Below, piece by piece: positions 5,924 to 10,354 of a stretch of DNA of 10,354 nt. The stretch is from Ramlibacter sp. (GTDB taxonomy: Bacteria; Pseudomonadota; Gammaproteobacteria; Burkholderiales; Burkholderiaceae_C), in contig JAJNBO010000045.1 of assembly GCA_021156245.1 (NCBI GenBank), positions 1 to 10,354 of the forward strand. Direction: 5' to 3'. A program made the position numbers and the translations under genes. The notes below the pieces were generated by a model that did not search any database, was not told the DNA's origin, and was given only the letters and a program-made list of their open reading frames with translations. Each line of letters begins with the position of its first letter. Position 1 is the first letter of the stretch.

Positions 5924-6810
5924 GGGAGGTCCAGTGTGCGTGCGAGGGCCCACAGGCCGCGCCAGGTGGCCTGCGCGCCGAGGGCTCGTGGCTCGCACCC
6001 CAGGGAGCGCAGGGCGAGCGCGTAGCGGGTGGTGAGTGCTTCGCTGCCGATCAGGACGGCGCGTTGCGGCGCCGGGCTGCGCGCACGCAGCTCTTCGCCG
6101 ATGACGAGCCCCGACAGGTAGCTTGGCTGCGATGCCGGAGTCAGGCGGTCGAAGAGCGCCAGGGTGCGCGCGCTGAAGGCGGCGCGCAACAGGCTCCCGG
6201 CATGGGCGGCGTGCCACACGCCGCGCAGGAATGCGGCCTCGTCGAGCGGGTCGTCTTCCGCCGGCAGGGTGCGCGAGAGGATCGAGTGCTGGCGCAGCAG
6301 CGCGAAGATCTCCCCCGTCATGAAGGTCGCGAACGAGCGCACGCGCCCGCCCTGCACGTCCACCCACTTGCTGTGCGTGCCGGGAAGGATGAAGAGGCCG
6401 TCGCCTTCACCCAGCAGGTCCATCGCGCCGAACACCTGCACTTCCTCGCCGCGCATCACGTCGGGCACGCCGCCGTGTTCGCAGGAGAGGCCGGGCACGA
6501 TGGCGATGCGTTGCGGTTCGATCCAGGCGAGGCTGCGCGCCACTTCGCCGAAACCGGCGGGGCAGGCGCAGTAGGGCGCTTCACGCCAGCCCTGCTTGCT
6601 GCCGGCCATGCCGCTGACGAGGCAGAGGGCACCGTCCCGCGAGAGCCAGTCGCCGCAGGTTTCCTGCAACACGGCCGGGAAGACGCCGGCCGGAACGGAG
6701 AGGATGCCGCGCTGCGACGAGCGCTCCTCGAGCACCGTGCCGTCCGCCGCGATGCGTGCGGCGCGGAGGGACGAGGTGCCCCAGTCGACGGCGATGAGTT
6801 CACGTGTCAT
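5920..6810 (-). CDS. dgoK: 2-dehydro-3-deoxygalactonokinase
   Basis: A 296-residue sugar-acid kinase that uses ATP to phosphorylate 2-dehydro-3-deoxy-D-galactonate at C6, supplying the DgoA substrate. Family motifs are all present: VDWGTSSLR near the N-terminus (8-16, phosphate loop), SGMAGSKQGWREAPY (66-80), MRGEEVQ (119-125), PGTHSKW (143-149) and FMTGEIF (163-169). The C-terminal LSGLVIGEEL and VLIGSEALT segments also match the family. Length is normal. The start at 6810 has CGGAG at 6818-6822 with 7 bases of spacing; three bases of this site belong to the adjacent REP-like inverted repeat. It lies 101 bp after the dehydratase gene and overlaps dgoA by 4 bases. Pairing with dgoA makes the assignment strong. 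Confidence 0.94.
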   Translation of the reverse strand: MTRELIAVDWGTSSLRAARIAADGTVLEERSSQRGILSVPAGVFPAVLQETCGDWLSRDGALCLVSGMAGSKQGWREAPYCACPAGFGEVARSLAWIEPQRIAIVPGLSCEHGGVPDVMRGEEVQVFGAMDLLGEGDGLFILPGTHSKWVDVQGGRVRSFATFMTGEIFALLRQHSILSRTLPAEDDPLDEAAFLRGVWHAAHAGSLLRAAFSARTLALFDRLTPASQPSYLSGLVIGEELRARSPAPQRAVLIGSEALTTRYALALRSLGCEPRALGAQATWRGLWALARTLDLP

Positions 6811-6819
6811 CGAACAGCT

Positions 6820-6905
6820 CCGTCATCCCCGCGGAGGCGGGGATCCAGGGCTTCCATGCACCCGGGTGCGGGAGCCCTGGGTTCCCGCCTCCGCGGGAAT
6901 GACGG
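6820..6905. repeat. REP-like extragenic inverted repeat between the dehydratase and dgoK genes
   Basis: Two 33-base arms, 6820-6852 and 6873-6905, are inverted copies matching at 30 of 33 positions. In an RNA stem the three differences would give two G-U pairs and one mismatch. Each arm carries its own short hairpin (CCCCGC-GGAG-GCGGGG in the left arm). The spacer holds a 12-bp palindrome, GCACCCGGGTGC (6858-6869). The pattern of GTCAT, a GC-rich palindrome and a CCAGGG end matches the dispersed extragenic palindromes common in many proteobacterial genomes, known from spurious products ending WVPASAGMT. It fills the gap between 6 bases after the dehydratase stop and 9 bases before the dgoK ATG. 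It may stabilise the upstream mRNA or reduce downstream expression. Confidence 0.85.
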
Positions 6906-6911
6906 AAGGCC

Positions 6912-8639
6912 TCAGTGGTTGTCCCGCGGAACGGCCGAGCCGCGCTTGCCTACGAGGAAATCGAGGTCCACGCCCTGGTCGGCCTGCAGCACGTGGTCGA
7001 CGTACAGCTTCCAGTAGCCCGAATCCATCGGCGGCTTCGGCGCTTTCCAGGCGGCCAGGCGGCGCGCCATTTCCTCGTCGCTGATCTCCAGGTGCAGCCG
7101 GCGCTTGGGCACGTCCAGCTCGATGATGTCGCCGTTTTGCACGATGGCCAGCGGCCCGCCCGCGGCCGCTTCCGGCGCCGTGTGCAGTACCACCGTGCCA
7201 TAGGCCGTGCCGCTCATGCGCGCGTCGCTGATGCGGACCATGTCGGTGATGCCCTTGCGCAGCACCTTCGGCGGCAGCGGCATGTTGCCCACTTCGGCCA
7301 TGCCGGGGTAACCCTTGGGCCCGCAGTTCTTCAGCACCAGCACGCAGGTCTCATCGACGTCGAGGTTCTCGTCGTCGATGCGCTTGTGGAAGTCCTCGAT
7401 GTCCTCGAACACCACGGCGCGGCCGCGGTGCACCATCAACGCCGGCGTCGCCGCGCTCGGCTTGATCACGGCGCCGCGGGGCGAGAGGTTGCCGCGCAGC
7501 ACCGCGATGCCGGCCTTGTCCTTGAAGGGCGCGTCCAGTGGCTGGATCACTTCCTTGTTGTAGTTCTGCGCGTCCGCAATGTTGTCGCGCACGGTCTGGC
7601 CGCTGGCCGTGACCGCATCGAGGTGCAGGTGCCCGGAGATCTCCTTCATCACCACCGGGAGGCCGCCGGCGTAGCAGAAATCCTCCATCAGGTGCTGGCC
7701 CGACGGCTGCAGGTTCACCAGGCAGGGCATCTCGCTGCCCAGCTTGTCGAAGTCCTCGATGGAGAGCTCGACCCCGATGCGGCGGGCGATGGCGATCAGG
7801 TGGATCACGGCATTGGTCGAGCCGCCGATGGCCGCCAGCGTCTTGATCGCGTTCTCGAAGGCCTGGCGCGTGAGGATGCTGGAGAGCTTCTGGTCGGTGT
7901 GGACCATCTCCACGATGCGGCGGCCGGCCATGCGTGCCAGCACGTTGCGGCGGCCGTCCACGGCAGGATATGCGGCGTTGCCCGGAAGGCCGACGCCCAG
8001 CGCCTCGACCATGCTGGCCATCGTGGACGCGGTGCCCATGGTCATGCAGTGGCCGTGGCTGCGGTGCATGCAGCTCTCGGCTTCGAAGAAGTCCTGCAGC
8101 TTCAGCGTGCCGGCGCGCACCTGCTCGCTCATGCTCCACACGCCGGTGCCGGAGCCCAGCTCCTGGCCACGCCACTTGCCGGAGAGCATGGGCCCGCCGG
8201 AGACGCCGATGGTGGGCAGGTCCACGCTGGATGCGCCCATCAGCAGCGAGGGGGTGGTCTTGTCGCAGCCCATGAGCAGCACGACGCCGTCCACGGGGTT
8301 GCCGCGGATCGATTCCTCGACGTCCATGCTCGCCAGGTTGCGGTACAGCATGGCCGTGGGCCGCAGCAGCGTTTCGCCGAGCGACATCACGGGGAATTCG
8401 AGCGGGAACCCGCCCGCCTCGTACACGCCGATCTTGACCTGCTCGGCGAGCGTGCGGAAGTGGGAGTTGCAGGGGGTGAGTTCGCTGAACGTGTTGCAGA
8501 TGCCGATGACGGGCCGGCCGTCGAACTGGTCGTGCGGCACGCCCTTGCCCTTGACCCAGCTGCGGTACGCGAAACCGTCGCGGTCCTGCCGGCCGAACCA
8601 TTGCTGGGAGCGGAGCTCCTCGGGCTTTTTCCTTTTCAT
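6912..8639 (-). CDS. IlvD/Edd-family aldonate dehydratase (L-arabinonate / D-galactonate type)
   Basis: A 575-residue cytoplasmic iron-sulfur dehydratase that converts an aldonate to its 2-keto-3-deoxy acid. The predicted [2Fe-2S] ligands are Cys57 (TPCNSH), Cys125 (MGCDKTTP) and Cys198 (GHCMTMGTAS). Asp126 and Lys127 are placed for the magnesium site. The C-terminal domain has RGNLSPRGAVIKPSAA (382-397), NCGPKGYPGMAEVGNM (438-453) and SDARMSGTAYG (471-481) with the presumed catalytic Ser476. The whole sequence resembles the sugar-acid branch typified by Rhizobium L-arabinonate dehydratase, which also accepts D-galactonate and D-fuconate; this comparison is from memory. IlvD (dihydroxyacid) and Edd (6-phosphogluconate) roles are unlikely given the dgoK-dgoA neighbours. 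It starts 7 bases after the permease stop, with AAGGA upstream as a weakly spaced ribosome-binding site. D-galactonate is the most likely substrate here. Confidence 0.9.
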   Translation of the reverse strand: MKRKKPEELRSQQWFGRQDRDGFAYRSWVKGKGVPHDQFDGRPVIGICNTFSELTPCNSHFRTLAEQVKIGVYEAGGFPLEFPVMSLGETLLRPTAMLYRNLASMDVEESIRGNPVDGVVLLMGCDKTTPSLLMGASSVDLPTIGVSGGPMLSGKWRGQELGSGTGVWSMSEQVRAGTLKLQDFFEAESCMHRSHGHCMTMGTASTMASMVEALGVGLPGNAAYPAVDGRRNVLARMAGRRIVEMVHTDQKLSSILTRQAFENAIKTLAAIGGSTNAVIHLIAIARRIGVELSIEDFDKLGSEMPCLVNLQPSGQHLMEDFCYAGGLPVVMKEISGHLHLDAVTASGQTVRDNIADAQNYNKEVIQPLDAPFKDKAGIAVLRGNLSPRGAVIKPSAATPALMVHRGRAVVFEDIEDFHKRIDDENLDVDETCVLVLKNCGPKGYPGMAEVGNMPLPPKVLRKGITDMVRISDARMSGTAYGTVVLHTAPEAAAGGPLAIVQNGDIIELDVPKRRLHLEISDEEMARRLAAWKAPKPPMDSGYWKLYVDHVLQADQGVDLDFLVGKRGSAVPRDNH

Positions 8640-8646
8640 GGGATTG

Positions 8647-9522
8647 CTATTCCTTGACCGCGCCGGTGAGCCCCGACACGTAATACTCGACGAAGAACGA
8701 ATAGATGACAGCGACCGGCAGCGAGCCGAGCAGTGCGCCCGCCATGAGCGCGCCCCAATGATAAACGTCGCCTTCCACCAGCTCGGTGATGACGCCCACC
8801 GGAACCGTCTTCACCTCTGACGAGGACACGAAGGTCAGCGCGTAGATGAACTCGTTCCAGGACAGCGTGAACGCGAAGATGCCGGCGGAGATCAGCCCCG
8901 GCACCGACAGAGGCAGGATGATCTTCCAGAGGATCTGCAGGCGGCTGGCCCCGTCGATGAGGGCGCATTCCTCCAGCTCGTACGGGATGGAGCGGAAGTA
9001 CCCCATCAGCAGCCAGGTGGAGAACGGGATCAGGAAGGTGGGGTAGGTGAGGATCAGCGCCCAGCGCGTGTCGAACAGGCCCAGCTGGAACACGATGGCG
9101 GCCAGCGGGATGAACAGGATCGACGGCGGCACCAGGTAGGCCAGGAAGATGGACAGCCCCACCTGGCGCGAACCGTGGAAGCGCAGCCGCTCGATGGCGT
9201 AGGCCGCCAGCACGGACGCGACCAGCGACACGAACGTGGCCACCACGGAGATGATCACCGTGTTCCACAGCCATTCCGGGTAGGAGGTGTTGAACAGCAG
9301 CTTGTTGAAGTGGGCCAGCGTCGGGTTGATCACCCAGAAGGGGTTGCCCGAGCGCGAGAGCAGTTCGTTGTCGGGCTTGAACGACGTGATCGCCATCCAG
9401 TAGAACGGGAACAGCAGCACGAACACGAAGATGGCCAGCGGGATGTACACGAAGACCACCCGCCGCGGCAGCGACGTCAGGTACGCCATGCCCTGGGTGC
9501 CGTCGTCGATGTCCTTCTTCAT
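8647..9522 (-). CDS. Carbohydrate ABC transporter permease, MalG/UgpE type
   Basis: A 291-residue inner-membrane permease with six predicted helices, starting with VVFVYIPLAIFVFVLLFPFYW (about residues 22-42). FPFYWMAITSFKP at the end of helix 1 is typical of the second permease of CUT1 sugar importers. The EAA loop that contacts the ATPase is ECALIDGASRLQILWKIILP (185-204), with the conserved IDGAS and LP. Length is normal. The ATG overlaps the stop of the upstream permease as ATGA, so the two subunits should be made in equal amounts. GGAAG about 6 bases upstream may help initiation. With its partner it forms the membrane channel for the sugar or glycoside fed into the downstream catabolic genes. 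The ATPase and binding protein are not in the window. Confidence 0.92.
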   Translation of the reverse strand: MKKDIDDGTQGMAYLTSLPRRVVFVYIPLAIFVFVLLFPFYWMAITSFKPDNELLSRSGNPFWVINPTLAHFNKLLFNTSYPEWLWNTVIISVVATFVSLVASVLAAYAIERLRFHGSRQVGLSIFLAYLVPPSILFIPLAAIVFQLGLFDTRWALILTYPTFLIPFSTWLLMGYFRSIPYELEECALIDGASRLQILWKIILPLSVPGLISAGIFAFTLSWNEFIYALTFVSSSEVKTVPVGVITELVEGDVYHWGALMAGALLGSLPVAVIYSFFVEYYVSGLTGAVKE

Positions 9523-10354
9523 GCGTCGCTTCCGCCTTGCTGCCAGGCCCGCCGCTGCAGCCCGAAGTAGCTGAAAAGAATGGCCGCCAGCAGGAAGGGC
9601 ACCATCGCGATCGCGATGGCGGCGCCTTCGCCGAGCGCGCCGCCCGGTATGGCGCGCTGGAACGACAGCGTGGCCATCAGGTGCGTGGCGTTCAGGGGGC
9701 CGCCGCGTGTCAGCACGTAGATCAGCTGGAAGTCGGTGAAGGTGAACAGCACCGAGAACGTCATCACCACGGCGATGATGGGCGTGAGCAGCGGCAGCGT
9801 GATGTAGCGAAAGCGCTGCCAGCCGGTGGTGCCGTCGATGGCGCCCGCTTCATAGAGCGAGGGCGAGATGGTCTGCAGCCCGGCCAGCAGCGTGATGGCG
9901 ACGAAGGGAACGCCGCGCCAGATGTTGGCGGCGATGGTGGACAGCCGCGCGTTCCACGGGTCGCCCAGGAAGTCGATGTAGCGGTCGATCCATCCCATCT
10001 TCACCATCGCCCAGCTGATGATGGAGAACTGCGAGTCGTAGATCCACCAGAACGCGATCGCTGACAGCGCCGTCGGCACGATGTAGGGCAGCAGGATGAC
10101 GGTGCGGAAGAAGGTCTTGAACGGGATGCGCTCGTTCAGCAGGATGGCCAGCCACAGGCCCAGCACGAACTTGATGACGCTGGCGACGAAGGTGTAGAAG
10201 AGGGTGTTGAACAGCGCCAGCCGAGTGACGCTGTCCCCCCAGAGGTACACGTAGTTCTCCAGGCCGATCCAGCTGCCGCCCCGTCCTATCTTGGTGTCGG
10301 TGAACCCGAGCCAGACCCCGAGGCCCAGCGGATAGGTGAGGAACAGCAGCAGCA
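9519..10354 (-). CDS. Carbohydrate ABC transporter permease, MalF/UgpA type (5' partial)
   Basis: The frame is open through the right edge, so the first codons lie outside; about 277 residues are visible. An apparent GTG start at 10250 is not used, because the 34 codons before it read through a typical first-helix and periplasmic sequence (LTYPLGLGVWLGFTD, then WIGLENY). Further helices include FYTFVASVIKFVLGLWLAIL and LLPYIVPTALSAIAFWWIYD. The EAA loop is EAGAIDGTTGWQRFRYITLP, near nt 9795-9855. GLTR/RGGPLNAT-like sequence follows and matches the first permease of CUT1 importers. It is the most upstream operon gene visible; the binding-protein and ATPase genes, and the promoter, should lie to the right or elsewhere. 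Its last four bases overlap the next permease. Confidence 0.92.
   Translation of the reverse strand, partial: LLLFLTYPLGLGVWLGFTDTKIGRGGSWIGLENYVYLWGDSVTRLALFNTLFYTFVASVIKFVLGLWLAILLNERIPFKTFFRTVILLPYIVPTALSAIAFWWIYDSQFSIISWAMVKMGWIDRYIDFLGDPWNARLSTIAANIWRGVPFVAITLLAGLQTISPSLYEAGAIDGTTGWQRFRYITLPLLTPIIAVVMTFSVLFTFTDFQLIYVLTRGGPLNATHLMATLSFQRAIPGGALGEGAAIAIAMVPFLLAAILFSYFGLQRRAWQQGGSDA

Noticed and set aside
6596..7084. A + strand frame through the inverted repeat
   Set aside because: It contains the usual spurious peptide from REP-like repeats (ending WVPASAGMT) and runs antisense to dgoK and the dehydratase.
6915..8657. A 580-codon open frame on the + strand across the dehydratase
   Set aside because: It is antisense to a gene with complete family motifs. 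Its translation is rich in H, A, R and V with no recognisable domain, as expected from a mirrored high-GC codon pattern.

Overview
The window is high-GC (roughly two thirds G+C) and tightly packed. Gene content and protein style suggest a betaproteobacterium of the Burkholderiales, most likely Comamonadaceae (a Ramlibacter- or Variovorax-like genome). That placement is an inference from remembered family resemblance, not from a search.

Layout. (1) Positions 1-1619, + strand: the C-terminal part of TamB, an envelope protein of the outer-membrane assembly/lipid-transfer machinery; its start lies left of the window. (2) Positions 1616-3879: a divergent module with a PaaI-like hotdog thioesterase on the - strand, and a MarR-family regulator and a 12-helix MFS transporter on the + strand. 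The 55-bp divergent gap holds a perfect 12-bp palindrome, and a promoter placed so that the marR transcript would be leaderless. (3) Positions 3880-4486: two small + strand genes for ribbon-helix-helix (RHH) proteins that are clearly paralogous and have no toxin or other partner nearby. (4) Positions 4491-10354, all - strand: a sugar-acid catabolic operon. Read in transcription order it holds two ABC sugar permeases (the first cut by the right window edge), an IlvD/Edd-family aldonate dehydratase, a REP-like inverted repeat, 2-dehydro-3-deoxygalactonokinase (dgoK), 2-dehydro-3-deoxy-6-phosphogalactonate aldolase (dgoA) and an SDR dehydrogenase.

Together the operon fits a De Ley-Doudoroff route: ABC uptake of the sugar, oxidation by the SDR, dehydration of galactonate by the IlvD/Edd enzyme, phosphorylation by DgoK, and cleavage by DgoA to pyruvate and glyceraldehyde 3-phosphate. 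The ATPase, binding protein, lactonase and regulator are not in the window. Three junctions are 4-base ATGA stop/start overlaps, indicating translational coupling.

I see no CRISPR array, tRNA, rRNA, insertion sequence, prophage or defence system. Nothing here is clearly a new biological system. The best leads are the orphan tandem RHH pair with its upstream repeats, the REP-like element that contributes to the dgoK ribosome-binding site, the probable leaderless autoregulated marR, and the non-DgoD dehydratase paired with dgoK/dgoA.
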